Origin: Acanthochromis polyacanthus
Lineage: Eukaryota > Chordata > Actinopteri > Pomacentridae
Length of the DNA stretch: 64,000 nucleotides
Assembly: GCF_021347895.1 (NCBI RefSeq)
Contig: NC_067120.1
Span: 24,847,361-24,911,360 of the forward strand
Direction: 5' to 3'
Both the position numbers and the translations under genes were made by a program. The notes below the pieces were generated by a model that saw only the letters and a list, made by a program, of their open reading frames with translations, did no database searches and had not been told where the DNA came from. This document shows positions 32,984-46,200 of the stretch, one piece after another (position 1 is the first letter of the stretch; each line of letters starts with the position of its first letter).

Positions 32984-33689
32984 TAAATCCAGCACTTCTG
33001 TCAGTTTTTGACATCTTCTGGCTGATGATCTAATTTTGGCAACATTTTTAAAAACATTAGATGCTTTTCAAATTGTAAGATGAGTTTTGGGTCTCAGAAG
33101 GTGAACATCCAAAAACTGTACTGTACTGTTGCATCTGGTATAAAAAGCACTTATGTTACAGTGGAGTTCTTCTCCTAAACATCTCTTAAAACAAGAGGTC
33201 AAACGCACCAGTGTATCCTGCTGAACGGAGTTTTGAGTGAGAGAGAAGCAAGGCATTACACTGCTCTTTCTATCTCGTTTTTCCATTTGTTACGTTTCTA
33301 TTTGTGGCTCTTTTTACATGATCAAGTAAATGCAGTACTATCCATGTCTCCCTAGAGAGACAATCGGAAAATATGTGCTGTTATCCCCGTTTTGAAAAGG
33401 GCAAGCACTCCACCCTTTTTGAGGAGCACCTCTGACCTGACCTTAACACTGCTGGTTTCTGTCATCAGGAGAACAAGTTGTGAGAGACCATAACACAGGT
33501 CGTGGTTCATGATATAGACATAATTTACAGCCATGACTAAACATTCAACTGAGGCAAGACTGGAATGAATATTTCATATGATAATATTAATTGAGTCCAG
33601 CGGCACAGTGAATTATTCCTCTGTATGCAGTATTTTTGTTCACTGATTTCCGATTTGCTAAGTTAGAAAACTTCTATTTAAACCATTTT

Positions 33690-33840
33690 GGATTACAACC
33701 CAATAAAGTTGCTCGCGTGGTAGACAAGCACCTGTGTGTGAAAATGGATAAATGAGGAACACATCGTAAAGCGCTTTGTACAACCTAACTAAGGTTAAAA
33801 GGTGCTTTAAAAATACAAATTCTTTACCATTTACCAGTGC
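33690..33840. repeat. SINE 3'-tail-like fragment
   Basis: Contains gtaaagcgctttgta followed by ggtgctttaaaaatac and tttaccatttacc, as in the common fish SINE tail. Partial and diverged. Confidence 0.5.
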
Positions 33841-34377
33841 ACTGAACACAACAAGCAGCCTATTGAAAGATACTCAAACACACACTGTTTAAAAAGGCAT
33901 TGTGGGAAATGTAGGAGTGATTGGCTGAAGGAGACCTAGTTGAATCCGTGGGCTGAAGTTCTTAGTAACAGTATTTATAAGAGGATTTTTTTGGTACTGG
34001 CTTTTACCACAGTTGTCCCTGTGCATCTGCTTGCTGACAGCAGGATGGTTTGACTGCTCCATGAAGATATTGACATTAAACAGCTGCTAAATTGAAAGGA
34101 ACATCAGTCTGCTCTTCAGTGTCACACTTTTTTTAAATACTGCTTTAGAAGTTTTCATGTCTAAATAAGAATATTAAAGAATAGCTTGTGAATTACCCCA
34201 GTGATTAATGTGTGGGAAAATGAAGCAGAAGGTACAATTTTGAAAAAAAAATGTCTACAATAACATTTAGACCCTTTCTAACAGTTTGTCTGAAAAATAA
34301 CCAAATTTGTTTGTTTTTGTTGAGTAGCAAAAGGACAGAAGAGCAGTCAAGCTAGATCCAGTTTAAGAATAACAAAT
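33841..34377. other. Unassigned non-coding sequence
   Basis: AT-rich, no credible ORF or motif seen. Confidence 0.5.
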
Positions 34378-34722
34378 ATTCATCCATCCATACACTGCTT
34401 AATCTTTATTAGGGCCGAGGAGGGGCTGGAGTCTATCCCAGCTGGTGGGGAACACCCTGAACAAGTCACCAGTCAATCACAGGGCTATGTGCAGAGACAA
34501 ACAATCACACTCATGTTCATACATATGAAGAATTTAGAATGACCAGTTAACTTCAGCATGTTTGTGGGAGAAACTGGAGAACCTGGAGAAAACCCTCACA
34601 TGCACAGATAGAACATGCAAACCCCTATACAGAAAGATCCCAGGAAGGTGGGGATGAGAACTGGGGATCTTCTAGCTACAAGGCAAAAGTGCTAACCACT
34701 ACTCCACTGTGCAGCCCACAAT
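34378..34722 (-). repeat. SINE-like fish repeat, copy e
   Basis: Reverse-orientation copy from catccatccatacactgctt to gctaaccactactccactgt; more diverged than copies c and d. Confidence 0.82.
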
Positions 34723-34899
34723 AACAAATATGAATCCCATAATTGTAGATATGACACTGAGAGGGTCAAAAGAGTACAGACATACTAGGAATGTTATATG
34801 AAAAAAATGTTCCCACAAATACCAAAGACTTCAATGAAAAAATACCACAAAAAAGTAAATTTAGATTTCATTATAATTGTTTTATTTCAGATTCAGTTT

Positions 34900-36345
34900 T
34901 GGTAATCATGGAGTAGGACGATAGAAAAATGGTATCTTAGGAGAAACTCCAGACTTCATATTTTAACAAATATTTTCAAACATTCTTTTCTCCTAGTATT
35001 TTTTTCGATTTGATCTCAGGACAAATAAATTTACACAACTGAATGTTTTCACATTTTGTAAATGGATTATTTGAAAATTTGATGCATGGGATGTAAAATG
35101 TCCTCCAATTCTGGAATGATCCATAACTAAGGGACATCAAAGAAGAAGTCAGTCATGCCTCGGACATGTTGACTCCAGCTGACCCCCTCAGGGTGACCCG
35201 ATCCAGTCCTAACTGCAGGCTTTGTCACAAAGGAGGGTTTTAAGCCTGTTCTTAATAATAGACAGGATGTCTTTCAATCACAATACCCATAACAATTTTC
35301 AATCTTTCCAAATGTGAGATATCTCAGTATACTAACAAGGTTTACCTTTTAAAGCTTTAAAACACAAATCTTTCCTGGAAAAATTCAATGCTAATCAATA
35401 AACTTGATTAACTGATTCGATGTGTACAGTTAATTTGATTCGTCTTGACAGTGTAGCATTTACAGATGGCTAAATGTGCTGCTGAGGTCGTGTCCTCAGC
35501 AGCACATTTATCACTTTTGACACACTCTAGTCTTGTGTTCTGTCTCACACATTAATATGCTGTTAAGTTTTCTTTGTCAGTCTGATCTGGTGGCAGCAAC
35601 TTAATAAACAGAATGAAACATAAATGCACCAACATGCAGACGGACATAAAGCATTAATTTATTGATGTTTCTATGTCCAGGTTTATCACAATTTGCACAT
35701 CTTTATTATACCCAAACCCACCTGAAAAGACCCAATACATTGTTGGTCACCTTCACCTCAACGAAACCTGTGGAGCAGGAGGCCTCCATGGCTGTGTCTT
35801 CGGCTTATATAGGCAGTTTGGAGTTTCATGGTTTATCTAATGCCAGCACTGAATCAGTTGTATGATTGTGGGGGTGATTTACATGCCAGCTAGCCACACA
35901 GTTGCAACAGTTTTGGTCAGTTGCAGGTAATGTTGGACAAGAACATTGAATTGTATTTTAGATGTCTTATGTTCAGACCTGCTCCATACTGAAGTGAAAG
36001 AAACACAAACATTCTGAAGCAGAATTTCACTGGTTTCACTGTGTGAGAAGACTCCAAGAAATTCAGGCTAAACTAGCATTTGGAGGAACCTTGATGAAAA
36101 CACAAGTCCCACTCTTGTGAGATTCATCTCACTTAACTAATTCTAGCCTCCTTGGCTCCTTGGTCCTCTGAGTCATTGCAAAAAGACATCACAAGGAGTG
36201 TACCACAACGAGAGAGAGGACCGAGGATGGAGGAGGCTGCTGGAGGAGCTAGGAGGAGCCTCGTACCGTGGTATAAAGGAGGTATGACACACACCTGGAA
36301 TATTCAATCCATGCTGGGAGCAGGACTGACAAATGTGCACCTGGA
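34900..36345. other. Repeat fragment and unassigned sequence
   Basis: 34900-35111 is a diverged copy of the right half of the 11675-12481 element, ending ccaattctggaatgatcc. The rest has short ORFs with no recognisable product. Confidence 0.5.
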
Positions 36346-36352
36346 AAAGATG

Positions 36353-36545
36353 TCCATCCATCCATCCATCCAACCATCCATTATTTATACACCGCTTAAT
36401 CCTCATTAGGGTCGCGGAAAGTTGGAGTCTATCCCAGCTGACAGGTCACCAGTCAATCACAGGGCTACACATAGAGACAAACAATCACACTCACATTCAC
36501 ACCTACGGACAATTTAGAATCTCCAATTAACCTCAGCATGCCCAA
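36353..36545 (-). repeat. SINE-like fish repeat, copy f (partial)
   Basis: Tail half in reverse orientation (ccatccatccatccaacca, then accagtcaatcacagggcta). Confidence 0.8.
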
Positions 36546-36551
36546 AAGGAC

Positions 36552-36971
36552 GGAGCTGCACAGTGGCTTGGTGGTTAGCACTTTCTCCTAGAAGATCCCT
36601 GGTTCTCATCTTGGCCTTACTGGGACCTTTCTGCATGGAGTTTGATAAAATAAACTTTATTGATCCAACAATTGGGAAAGTTTACTGTTACAGTAGCTCC
36701 AAATGAGAGAAAAAATAGTTTAAGGTCAGTACAGAATAAATCGAACACACAGTGCAAAAACGCAGAGAACATTATATACACAGATTTTTTTAAGAAGACT
36801 ATTTACATGAGGCTGAAAAATAACAGTTATTTCACATAAGTTGCATAAGCACGTTCCCCCTGTGCATGAGTGGGTTTTCTCCAGGTTCTCACAGTCCAAA
36901 AACATGCTGAGGTTAACTGGTAACTGTAAATTGTGTGTGGGCATGAATGTGAGTGTGATTGTTTGTACCAC
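36552..36971 (+). repeat. SINE-like fish repeat, copy g, interrupted by a ~200-bp insertion
   Basis: Starts gctgcacagtggcttggtgg, breaks off after ctgcatggagttt (about 36643) and resumes at cctgtgcatgagtgggtttt (about 36860). The insert carries a ctttattgatccaacaattg motif, as found at fish LINE 3' ends. Confidence 0.75.
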
Positions 36972-38440
36972 TATTAGTTACATTTCTGTTACCTTGACTC
37001 TCCTCTTCTCCTGTCTCCTCCTTCGCTCATATCACACAGAGGAGAGAAGAATGAGTAAAGCTCTATTTCCTTCTCCTCTCATACAGCAAACAGTTTTCAA
37101 TACTGTTGTATGGTTTCAAAACACAAGATAGAAAATGTTAGTGAGCTTTAGAGGAGCTGTGAAGTGGATGTTGCTATTGGACAGGCTAAATGTTTCCTGT
37201 TTCGCCTAGCATACCAAAGTAAGCCAATAAACTCCTGAGGGCTGAACTACAAAGCAGGTTTAACACAGCCGGCCTTTCTGTGAGTAAGTCGGCTCAACAA
37301 AAACAGTCAGAGATAACAGATATTACAAAGGTGGCCATCAACTCTCTTTGTTAACTCTTTGTTAACTCACTGTCACAAGAAAGCAGATAAGCACATTTTC
37401 CCAAAACAAGTGAGGCCTGAGGATTGTACCATAAAGTGAAATCAGCATGCTTTCCCTTCATCGGTTCCCTAAACAGAACAACCGCAGTCAGATTACGTAA
37501 TCACACAAAGCTGATTATCAGCCACCCACGGTTGGCACCAGATGACCGAATGCATGCAAGATATAATCCCAAACTAATATGAAGAGTTTTATAGGAATAC
37601 ACAGGCTAAAAGCAACTGTAAGAATGCAAGTCTTGTCCCGTCAATATTACTGCCTCATGCAGGACACAACCTGAACATAATTACAAATGTGTATTAGTTG
37701 CTTAAAGAAATATTTTCTATTCACGACTCAGTTAGATTATCATGATACAACACACAACCATGCAAAGAAATTACAGATATAGTCCCTTTTGCGACCTATA
37801 AAATATTGAAAGAACAAATAATCAAGTAGCCCAAAAACACTCTTGTGGTGAAGAGTAAAGGATGAATTCAGCAATCTCATTCTTATAGGACAGTTTCAGT
37901 CGAATTCTTTCATCTGCAATCTTGTGGACATTTAATAGTTTTGGGAGCAAGTAAAGAACAAATACAAAAACATCATTCAAACCAGTAAGTAGACTGATGG
38001 CAAATCTTACAGTCAAGAAGTACCAGGCTTCAGTGCTTTATCAATCTCTGTTTGAGGATTATATCTGTATATAAAGGCCGATAAGAAAAACAACAAAAAA
38101 AGGTTTTGAAAATGCAGCTTTTGAAAACCCACAGTCATCTCTGCGTTCTGAGCTCCATGGGATCTCTCAGGAATGGTAATAGTATTTTTCCAACTAAAGC
38201 GATTGGTCAGTAGATCAGCTGTTCAGCATCACTTACCATGGTGATGTACTGTGATAAGAAGTGAACCACCGTCATAGCCCTGAATACCCCGAGTTAAACC
38301 TGAAGCTACCTTGTTAATCTCGAATCCTATTTTGCAGTACAGAACTTTGAAGTTCAGTCTGCATTTCCTGTGTCTTCCCAGCTGTTAGTGTAACAGGGTC
38401 AGGCACCAGTGGTTGTGGGGTAAATATATATGCATTACTG
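36972..38440. other. Unassigned sequence
   Basis: Part of 37215-37320 (gctgaactacaaagcaggtt) belongs to a repeat I recognise from other fish. Otherwise no gene or RNA seen on either strand. Confidence 0.45.
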
Positions 38441-38448
38441 TATTAGTA

Positions 38449-38452
<4 letters not shown>

Positions 38453-38487
<35 letters not shown>
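38453..38487. repeat. AT microsatellite
   Basis: About 17 AT units. Confidence 0.95.
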
Positions 38488-38491
<4 letters not shown>

Positions 38492-39146
38492 ATATTTTAT
38501 TGTTCATTGTTCTTATGTTTATTGTTATACTTACACAAAGTTTGGTCTGCCTCCCATCTGTTGTGTGGAACCTTTGCTGGGGGGGTCCCTGTACCCCTGC
38601 GTACACTTCTAGTCACAACACGCAGTTCCATAAATAAATTTTTCCCACCTACCGCTCCCCTTTTGTTCATGTGTTCTCAGAGAGATGTAAGTGAGATTGT
38701 GCAGTTGTAGTTTGTGTGTTTTTATAAGTTCACTTTCAAATTCCTATATGGTTATGCATTATTTAATTTCTGTAGGAGCACAGCTTTTGCGTGAACTAAG
38801 ATTTCATGTGTCTTTTCCATCAGCTGTAAAGGGCTGTAATAAACAGAGATCGTCTCTGAAAAAGACAGATCTATGTGTTGGCTGAATTAACACAACACAG
38901 AGTAGAGAAGTCACTGGTTACACTGTCAGGAGCCTCTTTCACAGATTGCAGCACAGGACATCACGGTATCTCCTATCATTGACATTTCACCAATTAATAC
39001 ACCAAAAGCCTGTCTGTAAATTTGAAAGCAACAGTGGTTTTCAAAGGTTTGCCATTTAAGATCTGCAGGTCTGAAACAGAGCAGTGTTTGACAACCAGCT
39101 GCTGTGTCTTCCACAATTCAGACTCCAGCAGCTGGAAGTGAATGTA

Positions 39147-39508
39147 CACTACCATTCAAAACTTTGGGGTCACTTAGAAATGTCTTCATTTTTGAAAGAA
39201 ATTAACATCAATGAATATAACATTAAATGAATCAGAAATACAGTCTAGACATTGTTCATGTAGTAAATGACTATTCTAGCTTGAAACGATGGATTTTTTA
39301 TGGATTATCTACATAGGGGTACAGTGGAACATTTCCAGCAACCATCACTCCTGTGTTCTAATGCTGCATTGTGTTAGCTAATGGAGTTGAAAGGCTAATT
39401 GATTATTAGAAAACTCTTGTGCAATTATTTTAGCATATGAATAAAAGTGTGAGTTTTCATGGAAAACATGAAATTGTCTGAGTGACCCCGAACTTTGGAA
39501 CGGTAGCG
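39147..39508. mobile_element. MITE family A copy 5
   Basis: Starts cactaccattcaaaacttt after TA and ends cggtagcg before TA; 362 bp. Confidence 0.87.
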
Positions 39509-40203
39509 TATTACAGACTGCAAGTTGGAAGAACATCCACAGACATGGACTTTAGTTGGATATCTACAGCATCTGCAGAGCAATATTTATTTTTTCTTCA
39601 CATGGTCACAAACACACTCCTATTTGATTTGGTCTCATATGATTTCTTCACATATTACCAACTGTATTATCTGGTAACCTTTGACCTGAAAACATCAGTT
39701 TAAAGCATTTTTGACCTACTGCAAAAGAGTTTTGGTAAATCATGTGATTGAAAATTCTACCTGTAGACATTATTTTTTTGTATCAAAAAGCTACAAAGAT
39801 GCTACATTCTATTTTGGGTATAATGGCAAAATAAGCTGCACTGTTTGTAGCTGTCCAGTAGGGGGCGGCAGCTCCCCTTCAAGAGTACATCCAGCATTTT
39901 AACAAGGTGGCTATTTGTCCAGGAGCTGAGGAGCCACTTCAAAGCTTTGATTCGGAGTGACTTTTACTTATTCCCAGAGGAAAATAGTCTAGATTATGTT
40001 TAAAAAAATCACATAGCCCTTTATCTCCACTGCAATGAGACCAAGCTCATCTGAACAGCACAAAGAAAATTTGAGAGGATATTTCTTCATCTGGTTTCCA
40101 TTGTCTGTTATGTTCAAGTAAAAAAAACAAACAAACAAATAAAAAAACATCCTTTGGCTGGTTTTCAAAGTTTTTTCTCCCTGATTGGTGGGTGTGTCCT
40201 GGT

Positions 40204-43200
40204 TTATGTCCAGCAGTGGAGGACCAATGAGGTGAGCAGGGAGGCAGGAAATAGAAAGAGTGATGGGAAGATTGCCGTTGCTCCGCCACACTCCTTAGCG
40301 TTCTCCTGTTGGACAGTTTCAATGTATTTGTGTTAACAGATGTGCAACTATGACATGAATTCATTTATGTATATGTATGTATACGAGTAGTAGATGAATG
40401 GGGTTAAGTTTGTTTTTGATGAAACAATGGAAGTCTGAATTCATGTTTTTAAGACTGTCATCAGTACAGTGCAGTTTTAAGGTGGAAATGTGTCCTGTCC
40501 CCTTGCATACAAAACCACTATACAGGGTGTCCCTAAAATCTGGACACACAGGAAATCCACACATTAAATATGGCTTTGTTGAAAGAAAAAACAGTTGAAC
40601 TGGTACTTCTCAGTGGACATAAAGGATGGACATATCAAAAGATAGGGTTAGCGTTAGGTGAGATATGTATTCCCATAAGGGAATAGGGTCCGATCCCTGT
40701 GAGGGGGTCGGAAGTGCACAGTCTGTTGTGGTCCACCACCAGGGCTCCGATCTCAATTCCACAGGTAAGTTTTTATTTTAAACTGTTTTTGTCTTATTAT
40801 AGCCTTTTTTAGCTTTTAAAATGTTTTTGTCTTGTTGTAGCCTGTTTTAGCTTTTTAAATGTTTTCAACTTATAACAGGGGTGGCACATAATTTTGGCAT
40901 TATCTTCCACTGGATGACTTTTAATTGGTTACAACTTGGCTTTGCTCACATCCTTGAGGACATCAAGCATGGTGGGTATTTCTGCTGGCCTTGAATCCAA
41001 CACTGTCTGACCATCAATGGATATACTGAAAGACAGGGTTAGGGTTAGGGAAGTGATTTTTGGCGGCTAGCAGGAATTTTAGCCATGATCTGTTCTTTAG
41101 TTTCGGCTGATACATTTGGTCATCCAAAATGGGGTTTTGGGGTTTGTCCATGGCACTGCATGTTTCTTTAAATTTCTTAACCACCTTCACCACCGTGGAA
41201 AAGCCAAATGGAATCCTCCTTGGATGATGGGTATTCATTTTATCTGCTATCTTTAGATATGTCCATCCTTTATGTCCACTGAGAAGTACCAGTTCAATTC
41301 CTTCTTCGTTTGAGAAAACCACATTTAATCTGTGGAGGCAGAAAATATGTAGTTATTGAGATTTCCTATGTGTCCAGACTTCAGGACTCTGTATTGTGCT
41401 TTCCATTCATGTCACGGTGTAGTAGTGTTGTGTTTGTTTTTACTTCATGTTTAACTTGTGAACAGTTCACTCTGCAATGTGTTCACAGTGTTGTCTGGGG
41501 GCTGCTGACTGCAGGGACTCAGCACTGACCTTTGGGTGGTAGGCATGGCAGGACTCTGGACGACGTCGCACCTTCTGAGATTTCATCCTGTTGCACTTCA
41601 CTGTGGCGTTATGTTCACAGACATTAAGGATTACAGAGTAGTCATTGCTAATAAATAGATCTTCTGTTTGTTTGTTTTTTAAATGTGATACTGCCTCTAC
41701 ATGTGTTGAATAAAGAGAGAATAATGAAGGAAGAATGACTACACAAACAGCTGTTTAATCAAAATTTTCACTGTTGGGGAGTCTCATTAATCAGAGCTGT
41801 AGTCCTCATCATTGTGAAGTTATATATATATTTTTGGCAGACATTTCAACCTGTGACAGATGTAAAAATACAGAGCAAAGAAAACGAGGCAAAACTCATA
41901 ATGAAGGAGTTTTAGTATATTCTTCTTTAGTCTATTTAAAAAGGTCTTAATCCTTCTGAAAAGTCATTTTTATTTATTATCCCACTTGAACTTTTTTTAT
42001 GGCTCTTATCCAGGTTGTTTTCTCCTAACTAGATGATTGCTTGTGTTGTACATCGCTTTGGATAAAAGGGTCTGCTAAATAAAATTGTAGAATTGTAAAA
42101 TTGTAGATTAAGTCTTTTTCTGTGTGAATTCAACAGACTACAGTTACCCTTAAAAAAAAAATCCTAATTGTTCCATGGCTCTCTAAACCTGAGTGGAAAT
42201 CTGAATCTCAGCGCCTTGACTGACAACTAACAAATGTTTCTAGAAGGGCAATCTGTTAACTTCCTTCATGATTGTCCATGGAGTTACATGACATACTGTG
42301 GTGCAATGAGGAGCATTTGGCGCAGCGCTGACCTATGTGTGAACTGAAGAGCAGCTAAAGAACATAAAGCTAGCCTAGGCACGCTAGACCCAGGTCTGAA
42401 GATGCAAGGGTCTAGGAACTCTCGACAGGGAGGGAGGCGGGCTAAAAGGTTGTCTTTCAAATCACTCTGCAGCAATTGGGTAGGTATACAATCAATCAGC
42501 GCAACGAATAGGCTGACGTAGTTCCTAGAGCACCGGAAATCAGAGGATGCGGGAGTTCGGTGAAGCCTTATTTATACAGTCAATGGGTGAAGCTCAAGTA
42601 TATTACAGACATGTTAACAGAAAGATTATTCAGAGTCGGTGCTAATGGAGCTCAATGACTGTTGTCGTTTTTGTTGTCGACCCCGGCAGAGAATTAAATT
42701 AGTTGTCGTGAGTTGTTTAGCGCGGCTAGGCTAGTTGTTTCCGGTTGTTTCTGTCAGAATCGTCGCACCTCTGTCGTCACTTAGTTACGCCCGCCTTCTG
42801 ACTCTACACTTCATGGTGATCCGTCGGCCAGTTTTAGGAGCATCCAACCTCGAGGCTTACCGAGGGTAACTAGACCCACCCTGGCAGAGAATTAAATTCG
42901 TTGCCGTGGGTTGTCTAGCGCGGCTAGGCTAACATAAAGCATCAGCACAAATAGAATTTTCCAAACTGAACCAAGTGATGTTCTTCTTGCAGTCAGACTG
43001 CCCGTCTATATCCAGCAGGGGTCAGTGTAGTTGTTGTTTAACAAGTGAAGGATATATTTGATCTCTTTGGGTTCCAGCAGGATGGGTCCATACTGACGAG
43101 AGCAGTCACAGTCAGCCTGAGTCACAACCAGAACCAAGTTACTGTCAGGAATCTGTTGCACCACAAACATCCTGAAACACACAAAGGTTACAGTCAGTCA

Positions 43201-46200
43201 CTTCTTAACACTCAGTCATTTCATTATCAATTTAATTGTTGTTAAATAGCCAAATTTACAACAAGAAAAGCACTCAGAGAGCGCAGTACTCCGCCAAGGC
43301 TGCTCAGTTGTCGTATGATATCCCAGAGGAAAAGAAAATTCAAAAAGAGATCTCAAAAATGTTTCATTTACTTATCCTAGACAACTTTGATATCTGTGTG
43401 ACACCAAACTCAGACTAAGGCTTATTTCTCCTGTGTCTCATTTTTTCCTCCAGAGCAATAAGATGCACTAAATCTCAGTTTAGTCTCCTTTAAAGTTTCA
43501 GAAGAGATCTCAACAAGCTCTAATATAATGCTCAGAGTTTCTCAACTTTTGTGTCTCTTTGTGATCTCAGGCAGAGAAATCAGAGAGCTCTCTCTAAGAA
43601 CTCAATCTGTTCTCATCCCAGCTTCAGTTCATGCATCTCATACTAAGCTCAGAGAGAACAAATGAAGAGATCACCACAAGCGCTCATTGAATTCTCAGAC
43701 TCACATCAACGTTTTGGTTGTTTTTAATCATCTATCATGTTGACTTTATTATAATCCACATGATTTTTTTTAAATTAATTAATAAAGATTCAGATTACTT
43801 TATTCATCCCAAAAGGGAAATTCATTTGTCTGTCAGCTCATCGACTATTTGCTATAGAATTATAAAGCCTGATCGCTGTGGGTACAAAGATCTTCTATAT
43901 CTCTCGGTCCTGCAGTCCAGAGAGAGGCCCATCACGATATTATGAGTGGATGATCCGTGTTGTTTAGAATGATAAATCCAGTCGAGTGGGAGGAGAGGGT
44001 GACATGATTGAAGTCACCATATATTATTATAAGTGCCTCAAGATGTTTAGGCTGTATCCTGGCAACTTCTTATTTGTTGCAGCATTTGTAAGGTGTGTAC
44101 ATGTGTGTGTGCATGTGTGTGTATAGGGCGGCATAGCTCAGTGGGTAGAGTGGCCATCTCGCAACCAGAGGGTTGCGGTTTGATCCCCGGCCCATTGTGC
44201 TCATGTTGAGGTGTGAGTGAGTCTCACATATTGCTCTGTAGTATTGCTCATCTTCTTTTCCAGAGGAGAAATAAAGGAGCCATTAAAAACACTGTATTGA
44301 GATTAGCAAGTTATCTCCCAGAAGTCTCAAGTATGACTCCCTCTAATTATCCTGTCTCACCTATTTCTCCTAGTGGATTTTAGGAGAAACATATGAGAAA
44401 CATTTTAGACAAAATAGAAACTAAAATGAGGCTGACATGAGAATCTCAAATTTGTCTCCTGAGCTGTAGAAGAGCAAGCTTTGAGCAGTAAAATTTTCCT
44501 CTGGGGGATAAGTCCCAATAAATTGATTTGTACTCGCAATCATGTGATTGTCACAATTACCTGGTGAAGTATTCACCAGATTTTCTTCTTCAGACTTACA
44601 GCTCATCAGGTTTGCAGATATAGCATTCTCTCAGAATTCTCTGGAATCAGCATCACTCAGAGAAAGTTTGGTCATTAAAAGAACAGGTAAAAGGGTGCAG
44701 CTGATTTAAATCCCAAACTCTGAACAGAACTTCCTCCGGAGCAGGTTATCTGTCCAGCATAAGTTACTATGCTGATCTAACAGTGTAAAAAGACCTTAGT
44801 GACACTGAAAAGTGTCTGTTTGTTATAGGCTAGTTTACACGAAATTTAACTTTACATCAAAGTTAACCTTTTCAATCTGCTATTTGTGGTGGACGTAAGG
44901 CATAGGTCTCCTCGGAGACTCTGCAGCAACTAACTTTTGTTTTGTGTTTACAATAACCAACAAAAGCAACCACAAGTTGAGAGAGATGAAAGTGGACATG
45001 ACAGAAATAGAACAAGGGGCAGGGTGCATAAGGTCAGTAGGATGTATGATGCTTGACAATGTGTATGAAGAGGTTTTCAACCAGTTATTCCAGACTAATC
45101 CCTGATGAACATGAATGCCCAGAAATCAGGTTGTGAATACAGGAGTCTGTGTAAAGTTAGAAGTCAGGAAATGTGTGTTTGTGTGTGTGTGTGTGTACGC
45201 GTGTGTGTGTGTCATACTTCTGACAGCGCCCACATTTGATGATGCTGTTGGCCTCTCTGATAGACGAGTCATACATGAAGCCAGGGTATGCCGTATCACA
45301 AGGTTGCAGGGCCTCCACCTTCTTCTGCTTATGAGCTGAGAAACATACACACAAACACGCACACACACATATGTTGCACAACATTACTACACTTGTGACA
45401 ACTAGCACTTGTTTTAAGTGTGAACTCATCGAGTAAGAACAGATGATTATAACAGTGTTCATCCAATTTCTGTTTATGTTTCTGTGAGAAGATTTGCTCT
45501 TTACGACCACACACACACGCATGCACGCACGCACACATACACACACACGCACGCACACACTGATACACATTGTACTCACATGTGTGATAGCCAGCTTTGG
45601 CTGGATGGATACAGATGAAAACAGAACACACCGTGGAGATGATGGTGACAGTCGATGATGGAAAGATGATGATGACGATGAGGCAGTCATTGGTGATTGT
45701 AAATGAGACATAAAGTATTTGTATTGTGAATGATATAAAAAAAGCACACATCACACATGTTTGTCTGTTTACAACCCCTCTGATAGAAATTACTTTTCTA
45801 AAAAGTAATTTCTGTCAGATATAATCTACATTTAGTTTTCTATGTATTTATTCTGATTTCTGATTTGCTGTTGTTTAGTAAATGTTTTAAAGTCTGTATT
45901 CTGTGTTATGTCATTGTTGAGATTATTGACATAGGAGTCATACCTGCACAGAGCTCAACTCTCTATGTACTGAGTAACATTGTCTTCAACGCCCTCACTT
46001 TCCAGCCAAAAATACATTTTGCAGAGGTTGTGGTGACTGTATGGATAATTTAAAGTTCATATTATGTACATAAATTAATCAATTAGTTATCTTAATTGAG
46101 AGAAATTATGGACATATTGAAGTAGAAGTATGACTAGTCAAAATTTAAGTGCAGATATCTCAAATGAAGTTACAACTAGTCATAATTCAGCTTCAGATAC

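Larger units (their letters stand above)
41613..43055 (-). other. cacna2d4: U12-type AT-AC intron of cacna2d4
   Basis: On the minus strand the intron starts ATATCCTTCA, matching the minor-spliceosome donor consensus ATATCCTT, and ends GAAC. A branch-site match, ATCCTTAAT (consensus TTCCTTRAY), ends 11 nt before the AC terminus. Splicing here restores the conserved KYNATVKCNRM segment; no GT-AG choice does. The intron also holds a MITE at 42371-42931. Confidence 0.88.

Noticed and set aside
41036..41052. Telomere-like ttaggg units
   Set aside because: Only two units, inside a mariner relic; chance.
41467..41529. Read-through of the penultimate cacna2d4 exon (21 more codons to a TGA)
   Set aside because: A last exon with the conserved ENAKECGG and a GPI-type tail exists at 40305-40204, so normal splicing is favoured; retention would remove the anchor signal but there is no evidence for it.
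44127..44200. Possible tRNA gene
   Set aside because: A and B boxes are present but the acceptor stem does not pair and the flanks are SINE-like.
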